Source of the DNA: Marinomonas sp. MED121
GTDB lineage: Bacteria; Pseudomonadota; Gammaproteobacteria; Pseudomonadales; Marinomonadaceae
Reading direction: 5' to 3'
Length of the DNA: 64,000 nucleotides
Assembly: GCF_000153025.1 (NCBI RefSeq)
Contig: NZ_CH672436.1
Span: 15,460 to 79,459 of the forward strand
In this document: positions 44,242 to 53,000 of the stretch, one piece after another
Numbering within the stretch: position 1 is the stretch's first letter
Layout: each line of letters opens with the position of its first letter
Program-made: the position numbers and the translations under genes
The notes under the pieces: generated by a model
Seen by the model: the letters and a program-made list of their open reading frames with translations, nothing else
What the model was told of the DNA's origin: nothing
Databases searched by the model: none

Positions 44242-45738
44242 ATGAATACTATTGGACATTTAATCAACGGCGAAATCTGTTCTGACGCCGAACGCACTCA
44301 AGATGTGTTTAACCCGGCAACGGGGCTGGCGACAAAGCAAGTCGCACTAGCCTCAGTTGAAACTGTCGAACAAGCGATTAGTTGTGCCCAATCAGCATTT
44401 CCGGCTTGGCGCAATACTCCTGCTATTAAACGCGCACGGGTGATGTTTCGCTTTAAAGCCTTACTAGAAGCGAACGCCGATAAAATTTGCCAGATGATTG
44501 GTGAAGAACATGGAAAAATTTCACATGATGCAGCGGGTGAATTACAGCGCGGGATTGAGAATGTTGAATATGCTTGTGGTGCACCAGAGCTAATGAAAGG
44601 GGAGCACAGTAAAAATGTGGGTCCAAACATTGATTCATGGAGCGAATTTCAGCCGTTAGGCGTGGTTGCTGGTATCACCCCTTTTAACTTTCCTGCGATG
44701 GTACCTTTGTGGATGTTCCCGATGGCAATTGCTTGCGGTAACTGCTTTATCTTAAAGCCATCGGAGCGTGATCCAAGCTCAACCTTGTTTATTGCTCAGT
44801 TATTAAAAGAGGCAGGGCTACCTGATGGTGTGATGAATGTCGTCAATGGAGATAAAGTCGCGGTTGATGTTTTGTTATCTGATGAGCGTGTTAAAGCAGT
44901 TAGCTTTGTCGGTTCAACACCCATTGCTGAATATATATATGCCACTGCTAGCGCTAATGGAAAACGGTGTCAGGCATTGGGAGGAGCAAAAAATCACGCC
45001 ATCATAATGCCTGATGCCGATATGGAAAATGCCGTTAGTCAGCTGCTCGGTGCTGCATTTGGCTCTTCGGGTGAGCGTTGTATGGCACTGTCTGTTGCGG
45101 TTGCAGTAGGAAGCGAGGCTGGTGATGCTTTGGTTAACAGTATGACACAGGCAATGTCAGGCTTAAAAGTAGGTGCGTATAGCGATAGTAGTAATGATTT
45201 TGGTCCTGTTATCACAGCACAGCATCGTGACAAAGTAGTGGGTTATATCAATCATGCTGAAGAACAGGGGGCCACTATTGTGGTTGACGGTAGAGAACCT
45301 GAAGTTAAAGGCTACTGCGACGGTTTTTTTGTTGGTGGTACATTAATCGACAATGTGGCTCCAGATATGGTGAGTTACAAAGAGGAGATATTTGGGCCCG
45401 TTCTGCAAGTGGTGCGAGTTAATACAATGCAAGAAGCAATGGACTTAATAGATGATCATGAATATGGAAACGGTACATGCATTTTTACACGTGATGGTGA
45501 AGCAGCTCGATATTTTTCTGACAATATCAAAGTCGGTATGGTTGGAATTAATGTGCCATTACCTGTGCCTGTTGCTTATCATAGTTTTGGCGGTTGGAAA
45601 CGCTCATTATTTGGTGATTTACACGCCTATGGTCCAGACTCAGTTCGTTTCTACACAAAGCGAAAAACCATAACTCAACGTTGGCCTTCAGCTGGGGTTC
45701 GTGAGGGTGCTGTTTTTTCAATGCCAACTATGAGTTGA
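44242..45738 (+). CDS. CoA-acylating malonate/methylmalonate semialdehyde dehydrogenase, DddC-like
   Basis: A 498-residue aldehyde dehydrogenase of the MmsA family. The catalytic cysteine is in FGSSGERCMALSVAV, and the NAD site includes GITPFNFPAMVPLWM and VSFVGSTPIAEYIY. The product from malonate semialdehyde would be acetyl-CoA and CO2. DddC in DMSP/acrylate pathways belongs to this family, while MmsA of valine breakdown is the alternative; the three preceding genes favour the DddC role. It ends the operon, with 38 bp to the gene before. Confidence 0.85.
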   Translation: MNTIGHLINGEICSDAERTQDVFNPATGLATKQVALASVETVEQAISCAQSAFPAWRNTPAIKRARVMFRFKALLEANADKICQMIGEEHGKISHDAAGELQRGIENVEYACGAPELMKGEHSKNVGPNIDSWSEFQPLGVVAGITPFNFPAMVPLWMFPMAIACGNCFILKPSERDPSSTLFIAQLLKEAGLPDGVMNVVNGDKVAVDVLLSDERVKAVSFVGSTPIAEYIYATASANGKRCQALGGAKNHAIIMPDADMENAVSQLLGAAFGSSGERCMALSVAVAVGSEAGDALVNSMTQAMSGLKVGAYSDSSNDFGPVITAQHRDKVVGYINHAEEQGATIVVDGREPEVKGYCDGFFVGGTLIDNVAPDMVSYKEEIFGPVLQVVRVNTMQEAMDLIDDHEYGNGTCIFTRDGEAARYFSDNIKVGMVGINVPLPVPVAYHSFGGWKRSLFGDLHAYGPDSVRFYTKRKTITQRWPSAGVREGAVFSMPTMS

Positions 45739-45795
45739 TTTTCATTAAGCAGTTTTTGCCTTGATATCTCTATGACAGGGGGGCGATACTAATAT

Positions 45796-45898
45796 GAGAC
45801 TTCTGCATAACTCGATAAATTGATTTATCGTGAAAAAAAACATCAATATGATCAAAGATTAATATTATTTGTTAAAATAAGGGTTATGCTGAGGTCTC
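45796..45898. mobile_element. MITE-like miniature element
   Basis: The 103-bp element has terminal inverted repeats GAGACTTCTGCATAAC and GTTATGCTGAGGTCTC (14 of 16 matching) and is flanked on both sides by a direct repeat AATAT (45791-45795 and 45899-45903). It holds no coding frame. Just inside the left repeat is a perfect palindrome, CGATAAATTGATTTATCG (45813-45830). The remainder of this 364-bp gap, up to the IclR start at 46103, is A/T-rich and shows nothing else that I can support. Confidence 0.75.
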
Positions 45899-46102
45899 AA
45901 TATAATACAAAGTATCGCTTATTACTTAATTTCAGTGAAGGATAAATTCAGTTGTGTTTTTTAGAAAACTTGTTGTGATTGATTTAATAGCAGTCATAAT
46001 AAAAATGAGGTAACAAAATAAGTTGTGCTTGAAGGGGGGCTCTCGATACTATTTTCACTTAACGTACTTATAATGATATCGATATTAATGACAGGATATA
46101 AA

Positions 46103-46867
46103 ATGAGAGTTCAGCGAAGAGAAAAAGGTTCATCTATTACCAGGGTACTTGAAATAATCGAAACTGTTTCTCTGGCTGAGAGACCTTTGTCCCCCGCTGA
46201 ACTAGGATTTTTACTTGATATTCCTAAGCCCAGTATACATCGTTTAATACAGTTGCTAGAAGCAGATAATTACGTGCAAATTAATATGCGTGGTTTGCTG
46301 GTTCCTGGTGACCGAATGCATAGTATTGCTTTAGGTGTTTTGCACAGCAGTAGGTTTAAAGCGTTACGTCAGGCCATATTAAAAAATTTAGCTCATACTA
46401 TTGGCGAAACTTGTGGTATCGCGATACCAGATGGCATTGAAATGATTTATTACGATCGAGTACAGACAAATTGGCCGCTGCGGGTTCATTTACCTATCGG
46501 GTCTCATACACCCTCTTGGTGTACTGCCAGCGGTAAACTTTATTTAAGCTCTTTACCAACAGAGCGACGCTTGCGCATTATCGACAAATTGCCATTTGAT
46601 CAGCTTACTCGTAATACTTTGACAGAGTCTGACTTACTAGAAAATGAACTATTAAAAATTCAGAAGTGTGAGTTAGGGACTGATAATGAAGAGTTTATCG
46701 ATGGGATGGTGGCTTGTTCTGTTCCAATTAAAGATCAAGATGGTAGGCTGTTTGCCTGTCTATTTACGCACGCACCAGTGATCAGAAAAGACTTAAATGA
46801 ATTATTAACTTTTGAACCAATATTGCGTCATTCAGCCATAGAGTTAGGTGGTTTATTAAAAGAGTAA
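46103..46867 (+). CDS. IclR-family transcriptional regulator
   Basis: About 254 residues when started at ATG 46103, behind AGGA. Earlier in-frame starts at 46025 and 46088 would add an unlikely hydrophobic leader. The winged helix is SSITRVLEIIETVSLAERPLSPAELGFLLDIPKPSIHRLIQLLE, and the C-terminal effector domain holds TCGIAIPDGIEMIYYDRV and DNEEFIDGMVACSVPI. It follows the acrylate-type operon on the same strand and is its likely regulator; the MITE lies in its upstream region. The effector is unknown. Confidence 0.85.
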   Translation: MRVQRREKGSSITRVLEIIETVSLAERPLSPAELGFLLDIPKPSIHRLIQLLEADNYVQINMRGLLVPGDRMHSIALGVLHSSRFKALRQAILKNLAHTIGETCGIAIPDGIEMIYYDRVQTNWPLRVHLPIGSHTPSWCTASGKLYLSSLPTERRLRIIDKLPFDQLTRNTLTESDLLENELLKIQKCELGTDNEEFIDGMVACSVPIKDQDGRLFACLFTHAPVIRKDLNELLTFEPILRHSAIELGGLLKE

Positions 46868-46944
46868 GAATAACTAAGTAAAATTTGAAATAGTGCTATA
46901 TTAAACACTTTTATAGTGTCGCTATTTAAAGAGGTTATGGAAAT

Positions 46945-48825
46945 ATGAAGAAATTTAAAATTAAACTGATAGGATCACTTAGTATAAGTGTTATTGCTAT
47001 AATAACACTTATTATAACTTTAAACTATAACTCATTTAAAGATGAAAGTATCGCTCTTAATAAAACCATTTTAAAACAGAGCAATTTAACTATTGAGTCA
47101 GTATTAACTGAGAGGTTTAATGCCTACAAAGATTTCATCTCTGCTGTGGATGTTAGCGCAGATGACATAACTTCAAGTGGTCTATCTTCAAATGTCATTG
47201 CAAAGTTAAAAACTGTATACAAATCACAACGGAGGATAACTGATGGTATTTATCTGTTTAGAGATAATGGTGATATTTATGATGTAAAAGGTAATTTTTT
47301 AGATTTTAATGTTAAAGAGCTTAATCGTGAGTATTACAATGCGCTTTTCAATAATGGGGAAACTTTTTATATATCATCTCCTTTTAATTCAGCAGTATCA
47401 GGTAATGAGGTTTTGGGAATGGCTTATAAAATAAATAATTCTTTTGCTGTTCTGTCAACTATCAAATTGGAAGCTGTTTTAGGTGAGCTTATTAGCTTAA
47501 AAAATTTATTTATGTATACCAAAGAGGGCACAATACTGATTGCTCCATATCCTGACTTCATCGGGAAAAATATTTTTTCAGAGCGCCCTTTGTATAAAAG
47601 ATTCAACAATAACAACCCTGTAATGTCATACTCTGCAACTGTTGACGGAAAAGTTAATGAATTTACAGCGTTTTGGGGTAAGTTAGAGGTAAATGATTGG
47701 GCATTTGTTTCTTTTGTAAATGATAATCTTATAGAGGAAAAGGTTCATTTTCAGCTAATATATTCTCTGATTACAGGCGTGATTTGTTTGATAATTACAG
47801 TATTTATTTTATCAGTATTAATCCAAAAACTAGTGCTTATACCAATAGGAGGTGCTCCTAGAGATATTGAATTACTTATGGCTAATATGGCTGAAGGTAG
47901 AATACCTCAAAGTTTAGTGAAAACAGACAACGAAACAGGGATATATAAGTCCTTGGTTAACTTATCGGATCAACTATCAGCACTAATTAAGAATTCCCAC
48001 AGTATTTCTGAAAACGTAGCATCGGCATCTCAAGAGTTAAATGTAGTGATGAATAATACCTTATCCAATGCTCAACTTGAAATGGCACAAGTAGAACAAA
48101 TTTCAACCGCAATTAGTGAGCTGTCATCTACCTCAAATGAGGTAAGTGGTAAAGCAGTAATGGCTGAAGAAAAGGCACAAGAAGCACAATTTAGTGTGTC
48201 TGCAGGAAAAAATAAACTAGCAGAAAATATTAGTTTATCAAAAGAGATCAACATATCGGTAGCTGATACCGCAAAGTTAGTTAATGAGTTACAAGAATTT
48301 GCGGTGGAAATTGGCAGCGTAACAGATGTTATAAAAGGAATTTCTGAGCAAACAAACTTACTTGCTTTGAATGCGGCAATTGAAGCAGCACGTGCTGGTG
48401 AATACGGAAGAGGGTTTGCTGTTGTAGCAGATGAAGTACGTAACCTAGCCTCTAAAACACAAAAATCAACAATAAACATCCAAGATTTGATAGAAAAGCT
48501 CCAATTGCAATCGGAGAAGGCTAATCAAAATATGAAGAAGAATGTCAACTTAATAGAAAATTCAGTGGTACTCGCAGATAAAATTGATTCTTCTTTTGAA
48601 GATATTTTTGTATCTGTAGAGTCAATTTCTGAAATTAATACTTTGGTTGCAACTGCTTCACAGCAGCAACAAAGTGTGACAGAAGACGTTTCTCGCAATA
48701 CAACTCAAGCGCTTGACTTAGTAAAGGATAATGTCTCAGCTTTTAATCAAAGCCTTCAGGCTTCAAATGAGCTTTCGCAGCTATCAGAGTCACAAAAAAA
48801 CGAGCTTTCTTATTTTAAAGTTTAA
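46945..48825 (+). CDS. methyl-accepting chemotaxis protein
   Basis: A 626-residue chemoreceptor. A transmembrane segment lies at about residues 8-24, then a periplasmic Cache-type sensor domain to about 265 (DGIYLFRDNGDIYDV, LNREYYNALFNNGETFYISSPF). A second membrane span (QLIYSLITGVICLIITVFIL) follows, then a long cytoplasmic helical bundle with the conserved tip GISEQTNLLALNAAIEAARAGE and VVADEVRNLAS. No CheR-binding pentapeptide is seen at the C-terminus. The ligand is unknown; position suggests a compound used by the neighbouring acrylate or mannoside genes. Confidence 0.92.
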   Translation: MKKFKIKLIGSLSISVIAIITLIITLNYNSFKDESIALNKTILKQSNLTIESVLTERFNAYKDFISAVDVSADDITSSGLSSNVIAKLKTVYKSQRRITDGIYLFRDNGDIYDVKGNFLDFNVKELNREYYNALFNNGETFYISSPFNSAVSGNEVLGMAYKINNSFAVLSTIKLEAVLGELISLKNLFMYTKEGTILIAPYPDFIGKNIFSERPLYKRFNNNNPVMSYSATVDGKVNEFTAFWGKLEVNDWAFVSFVNDNLIEEKVHFQLIYSLITGVICLIITVFILSVLIQKLVLIPIGGAPRDIELLMANMAEGRIPQSLVKTDNETGIYKSLVNLSDQLSALIKNSHSISENVASASQELNVVMNNTLSNAQLEMAQVEQISTAISELSSTSNEVSGKAVMAEEKAQEAQFSVSAGKNKLAENISLSKEINISVADTAKLVNELQEFAVEIGSVTDVIKGISEQTNLLALNAAIEAARAGEYGRGFAVVADEVRNLASKTQKSTINIQDLIEKLQLQSEKANQNMKKNVNLIENSVVLADKIDSSFEDIFVSVESISEINTLVATASQQQQSVTEDVSRNTTQALDLVKDNVSAFNQSLQASNELSQLSESQKNELSYFKV

Positions 48826-49353
48826 CCTTACTCTAACAAAATAGTGATCAGAATCTTTAGTTTGATATCTGAGAAAATCTATTAAATAAATGACGCCGGT
48901 TTTGTGATAAGTCCCAGCTAATAGCTTGGGTCTATCATTGTGATACTTTATTGCTGTGTTTAATTATCTTTCAGGTTTTTATAACGCCATATGTAATCAT
49001 ATAAGGTAATTATTCAATCTGCTTTCGATCTAACTCGTTAGCATGGATATTTTCTTTATATTTTGCTCTGTCTGGTAGTGGATCATTAAGGCCTGATGCT
49101 GGCCTTATACAGACTCTATTTTTCGGAACTTAATAAAATTTCCTTGTACATATTAAATCGTAACGTTACCATTATTTCGGTTGGAAGAATTGTCGTTAAC
49201 TTTTTAACCTAGGCATTTTAGTTTTATGTCATTAATGGTTAGAGGTTATCGCTAGAATTTTGCCTAACCTAAGAAGGCTAGTGTTTTTTAGCCAAGGAAA
49301 TTGTTCTTAATTGAAGTAAGTCTCGAGTTAAGTCGGGCAGCATCGGAGAAACC
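48826..49353. other. regulatory intergenic region before the mannoside operon
   Basis: 528 bp without a gene. It holds a hairpin TAAGGCC...GGCCTTA (49087-49107) and the GTAACGTTAC operator (49160-49169). No solute-binding protein gene or recognisable fragment of one is seen, though this is where it would be expected. Confidence 0.6.
49160..49169. promoter_or_regulatory. LacI-family operator, mannoside transport operon
   Basis: GTAACGTTAC is a perfect palindrome with a central CG, as in LacI/PurR-type sites. The 19-bp context AAATCGTAACGTTACCATT is the exact reverse complement of the context at 55374-55392 before the phosphomannomutase gene. Confidence 0.8.
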
Positions 49354-50226
49354 ATGTTTAACCTTACTCTTAAGCAGCAGCAGCGAATAATCATCTTAGC
49401 TTTTTTAGCTATACCGTTAGGGTTGTTGTTTACCTTTTCATACTATCCCGCTAGTCAATTGTTCTATATGAGTGTGACTGATTGGGATGGATACGCACCT
49501 GTTAAAAACTTGGTTGGCCTAGATAATTATCAATATATGGTTGAAGAGCCTGACATCTTGGGACCATTGCTAAACACTTTGTACTATTTTGTCGGCGCGG
49601 TGATTCAGTTGGTGTTGTCTTTATGGTTTGCAGTGTTAGTTAACACTAAGCTCGCGGGCCGAAACTTTTTTAAAACGCTGCTATTTATTCCCTTTGTTTT
49701 AAACGCCGTAGCTGCATCGATGGTATTTCAAATTTTCTATCAAGTGGATGGCGCCTTCGATAACTTCTTAGCGGCTTTGGGCTTAGATGCTTGGATCATG
49801 CCCTGGTTAATGGATAGTGACGTAGTTAACTGGTCATTGGTTGGTGCTTCGGTATGGCGTTACCTTGGTTTTAATCTAATCCTGTTTTTTGGTGTGTTGC
49901 AGTCTATTCCTCAAGACCAATATGAGGCAGCTAAGATCGAAGGTGCAGGTGAATGGGATCAGTTCCGCTATATAACTTTACCCTCTATTAAGTTAATCAT
50001 TGGCCTTCAGGTATTACTCGCTTTTGTTGGTTCTCTATCGGTGTTCGAAATTCCAATGATCATCACCAAAGGCGCAAATGGTACCAAAACCTTTGTAATG
50101 GCAACTTTAGAAACAGCATTTAACTTCAACGACTTTGGTTTGGCATCTGCAATGGCAGTACTCCTACTGTTGATAGTGGTGTTGTTTATGATTCTTCAAA
50201 AAGTATTGTTCGGAGATAAGGCATAA
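49354..50226 (+). CDS. sugar ABC transporter permease, MalF type
   Basis: A 290-residue inner-membrane permease with six hydrophobic segments. The ATPase-coupling loop is YEAAKIEGAGEWDQFRYITLP. It belongs to the CUT1 family of oligosaccharide importers. The next genes encode its MalG-type partner and, three genes on, the ATPase, so the three should form one importer, most likely for mannobiose or short beta-mannosides given the enzymes around it. No binding protein gene is present in the cluster, which is unusual. Substrate is inferred from context. Confidence 0.88.
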   Translation: MFNLTLKQQQRIIILAFLAIPLGLLFTFSYYPASQLFYMSVTDWDGYAPVKNLVGLDNYQYMVEEPDILGPLLNTLYYFVGAVIQLVLSLWFAVLVNTKLAGRNFFKTLLFIPFVLNAVAASMVFQIFYQVDGAFDNFLAALGLDAWIMPWLMDSDVVNWSLVGASVWRYLGFNLILFFGVLQSIPQDQYEAAKIEGAGEWDQFRYITLPSIKLIIGLQVLLAFVGSLSVFEIPMIITKGANGTKTFVMATLETAFNFNDFGLASAMAVLLLLIVVLFMILQKVLFGDKA

Positions 50227-50228
50227 TT

Positions 50229-51164
50229 ATGAGTAGTCAGCAAGTTTCCTCTATGACTCCCACGGCCTCTTTAGCTAGCCAGGTCAGAACCGGGGATGAA
50301 ATTAAAAAAGCCCGCTTTATTGGTAAGTTGAAGCAGCCTCGCTGGGTATTCTGGACACTGTTTAAGTACATGACCTTAATACTAGCTTCTGTGGCTGTAT
50401 TAGTACCACCTTTTGCTGTGCTATTGGCATCATTTAAAACCTCAAAAGAGTACTACACCACCAGTAAAGTAGCGCTGCCTGAAAACTTCTTGAACTTTGA
50501 CAATTACATCAAAGTGTTTGCTGATGGAAACTTAGGGTTGGCGTTTACTAACACCGGTACCATCCTGATTATTTCACTATTCTTTACGGTAGTTTTTGGT
50601 ACCCAAGTTGCCTATGTGTTATCGCGATTCAACTTTAAAGGCAAAAAGCTAGTGCTGTTGGCTTATGTGATTGCAATGGTGGTACCTGCAGTAACAACAC
50701 AGGTAGCAACGTTTGAGGTAATTAAAGCACTTAATTTAATCAACCATAAAGGGTCCGTAATCATGTTATACATCGGTGCCGATGTAGTCATGATTTATAT
50801 CTTCTTGCAGTTTATGAAAGGCATCCCACTAGAGCTGGATGAAGCTGCAAAAATTGAAGGTGCATCTTATTTCCTAATTTACTGGAAGATAGTTTTACCG
50901 TTGTTAAAGCCGGCGACTGCTACGGTAATTATTTTGCGTACCATCTTCATTTATAACGACTTTTACTTTCCATTGCTTTACTTGCCAGAGAAGTCTCAAG
51001 TGACCGTTTCTACAGCCTTATACAAGTTTACTTCTGTATTTGGTACTGAGTGGACCACTATTTCAGCCGGCATCATTATCATTTTGATCCCTTCAATTGT
51101 TGTGTTCCTACTACTGCAGAAACAAATCTACGCAGGTGTTACAAACGGCGCAGTGAAAGGGTAA
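50229..51164 (+). CDS. sugar ABC transporter permease, MalG type
   Basis: A 311-residue permease, with an N-terminal cytoplasmic stretch of about 45 residues followed by six membrane spans. The coupling loop is LDEAAKIEGASYFLIYWKIVLPLLKPA. It begins two bases after the stop of the MalF-type gene, so expression is coupled and the two should form the heterodimeric channel of a CUT1 importer. Confidence 0.88.
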   Translation: MSSQQVSSMTPTASLASQVRTGDEIKKARFIGKLKQPRWVFWTLFKYMTLILASVAVLVPPFAVLLASFKTSKEYYTTSKVALPENFLNFDNYIKVFADGNLGLAFTNTGTILIISLFFTVVFGTQVAYVLSRFNFKGKKLVLLAYVIAMVVPAVTTQVATFEVIKALNLINHKGSVIMLYIGADVVMIYIFLQFMKGIPLELDEAAKIEGASYFLIYWKIVLPLLKPATATVIILRTIFIYNDFYFPLLYLPEKSQVTVSTALYKFTSVFGTEWTTISAGIIIILIPSIVVFLLLQKQIYAGVTNGAVKG

Positions 51165-51172
51165 TTGTAATT

Positions 51173-51778
51173 ATGAGCCAAGCATCCCCATTAATAACTT
51201 TTTGTAATTGGTTTAGCCAACTGGTTGTGATGAATTTGTGTTGGATGCTTATGCTTGTGTTGGGAGCTGGAGTGTTTGGCGTAATCCCAGCAACTAGCAC
51301 CTTATTGTTAATATTTCGTCGTTTCATGAATAAGGGCAACAAAACCGGTTTGACTGATTTTTTTTGTGAATGGTGCAAAGAGCTGGTGGTTAGCAACGTA
51401 GTTGGCCTTCCCATTATATTGATGATGTTTTCTCTTGGCTGGTATTTACATTGGGCACTTGGCAGTGATACCGAAATATTACAGCTGCTTAGCTTGGCTA
51501 TTTTACCTTTGCTGGCATTTTTGATGATGTTGTTGAGTGCATCAATTCTTCAAGGGAGCATATTCCGAGCATCAGCAAAGCAACGCTGGAGGCTGGCTTT
51601 GAGCCTATTGCGTAGCCACCCAAGTTTACCATTTACCCTTATTTTGGTGAGTGCGTTGTGCGTGTTAGTAGGCCTGTTTTCACCCATCGTGTTTTTGTTG
51701 TTTGGCATAACGCCAGCCGCCTTATTGGTATTGGCATGGTATATCCACAAATTTCCTGATTTGAATAAAAGTAATTAA
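51173..51778 (+). CDS. YesL-like (DUF624) small membrane protein
   Basis: A 201-residue protein from ATG 51173, 8 bp after the permease stop; an upstream in-frame start would overlap the permease and lacks support. Four or five membrane spans are visible, starting LVVMNLCWMLMLVLGAGVFGVIPATSTLLLIFR, a pattern typical of the YesL/DUF624 family. Such proteins are frequent next to CUT1 sugar importers, mostly in Firmicutes; their role is not established. Here it may assist or regulate the importer. Confidence 0.75.
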   Translation: MSQASPLITFCNWFSQLVVMNLCWMLMLVLGAGVFGVIPATSTLLLIFRRFMNKGNKTGLTDFFCEWCKELVVSNVVGLPIILMMFSLGWYLHWALGSDTEILQLLSLAILPLLAFLMMLLSASILQGSIFRASAKQRWRLALSLLRSHPSLPFTLILVSALCVLVGLFSPIVFLLFGITPAALLVLAWYIHKFPDLNKSN

Positions 51779-51782
51779 AAAT

Positions 51783-53000
51783 ATGAAACTAAAAGACTTT
51801 AAGCAAGAAATGGCGCATGAGGTAGATAACAATATCTTGAGCTTTTGGCTTGAAATGATAGACGAGAGCAATGGTGGTTTTCACTGTTTTGCTGATTTCA
51901 ATGGTACCGTTGATAAAGATCATGACAAAGCCGTTCTATTGCATTCTCGAATACTATGGAGTTTTTCAGCTGCGCATCGGATTCTTCCAAATGAGAAGTA
52001 TTTGGCAGCCGCAAAACATGCGTATTTGTTCATAAAAGAACAAGCTTTAGACAGCGAGAGCTGCGGAGTTTACTGGATGCTCGATAGCAAAGGTAAAGTG
52101 AAAGACCCGCAAAAACATATCTATAACCAAGGTTTTGCTATTTATGCTTTAACTGAATATTTTCGCATAACTAAAGATCAAGAAGCGCTTGATATTGCCA
52201 AAGGCTTATTTGAACTTATTGAGTCAAATGCTTACGACCAGGTCAATGGCGGCTATATCGAAGCATTTGACCAGCATTGGCAGGCCATAGAAAACCATCT
52301 TGTATGTGATACCGCAGAAGAAGTTCTGGCTGAAAAGTCGATGAACACCCATCTTCACATATTAGAAGCTTATGCAAATTTGCATCGAGTATGGCCTAAT
52401 GAACTGGTTGAGCAACGCCTTAGTGAGTTACTAGTGTTGTTCCGCGACACCATTGTTGATGAACATTTACACTTTGGCTTGTTCTTTAGTCGCGATTGGA
52501 AATGTGTGTCTAAAGATGTGTCTTATGGTCATGACATTGAGGGTACTTGGCTGTTAGACGACGCTGCAGCTTGTATCAGCAATAAGCAACTTTCTGCGAG
52601 CATTTATGCGCTAACTACCAAAATGGCCGATGTGACCCTGATGCAAGGCAGAGATGCTGATGGCGCTATTTTCAATGAGTTACAACACGGAAAAATGTTA
52701 GACAGTGATCGTATTTGGTGGGTTCAAGCGGAAGCAATGGTGGGCTTTTATAATGCCTTTCAAAAAGACTTTGACTCTAGGTATTTGGGGGCTGCTCAAG
52801 ACTGCTGGAAAATCATTAAACATCAAATTGTAGATATGAAAAATGGAGAGTGGCATTGGAAAACCGATCGCCAAGGTAATCCATATACCGGTGAAGCGAA
52901 AGTTGAGCCGTGGAAATGTCCCTATCATAATGGCCGCGCATGCCTAGAAATTTATTCAAGAATCACCAGTTATGAGGAAAATAGCTATGCATGCTGTTGA
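51783..53000 (+). CDS. mannobiose/cellobiose 2-epimerase (AGE family)
   Basis: A 405-residue (alpha/alpha)6-barrel epimerase. Family motifs include LLHSRILWSFSAAHRI, HIYNQGFAIYALTEYF, a catalytic histidine in KSMNTHLHILEAY, and WWVQAEAMVGFYNAF. Enzymes of this type convert beta-1,4-mannobiose to mannosyl-glucose, or cellobiose to glucosyl-mannose. The GH130 mannosylglucose phosphorylase in the next operon uses exactly the first product, so mannobiose 2-epimerase is the best call. The ATPase gene starts inside its 3' end. A monosaccharide epimerase is the alternative. Confidence 0.82.
   Translation: MKLKDFKQEMAHEVDNNILSFWLEMIDESNGGFHCFADFNGTVDKDHDKAVLLHSRILWSFSAAHRILPNEKYLAAAKHAYLFIKEQALDSESCGVYWMLDSKGKVKDPQKHIYNQGFAIYALTEYFRITKDQEALDIAKGLFELIESNAYDQVNGGYIEAFDQHWQAIENHLVCDTAEEVLAEKSMNTHLHILEAYANLHRVWPNELVEQRLSELLVLFRDTIVDEHLHFGLFFSRDWKCVSKDVSYGHDIEGTWLLDDAAACISNKQLSASIYALTTKMADVTLMQGRDADGAIFNELQHGKMLDSDRIWWVQAEAMVGFYNAFQKDFDSRYLGAAQDCWKIIKHQIVDMKNGEWHWKTDRQGNPYTGEAKVEPWKCPYHNGRACLEIYSRITSYEENSYACC

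Noticed and set aside
51050..51172. Earlier in-frame start for the YesL-like gene
   Set aside because: It would overlap the permease by more than 100 bases and encode a polar His/Cys-rich leader unlike the family; ATG 51173 lies just after the permease stop.
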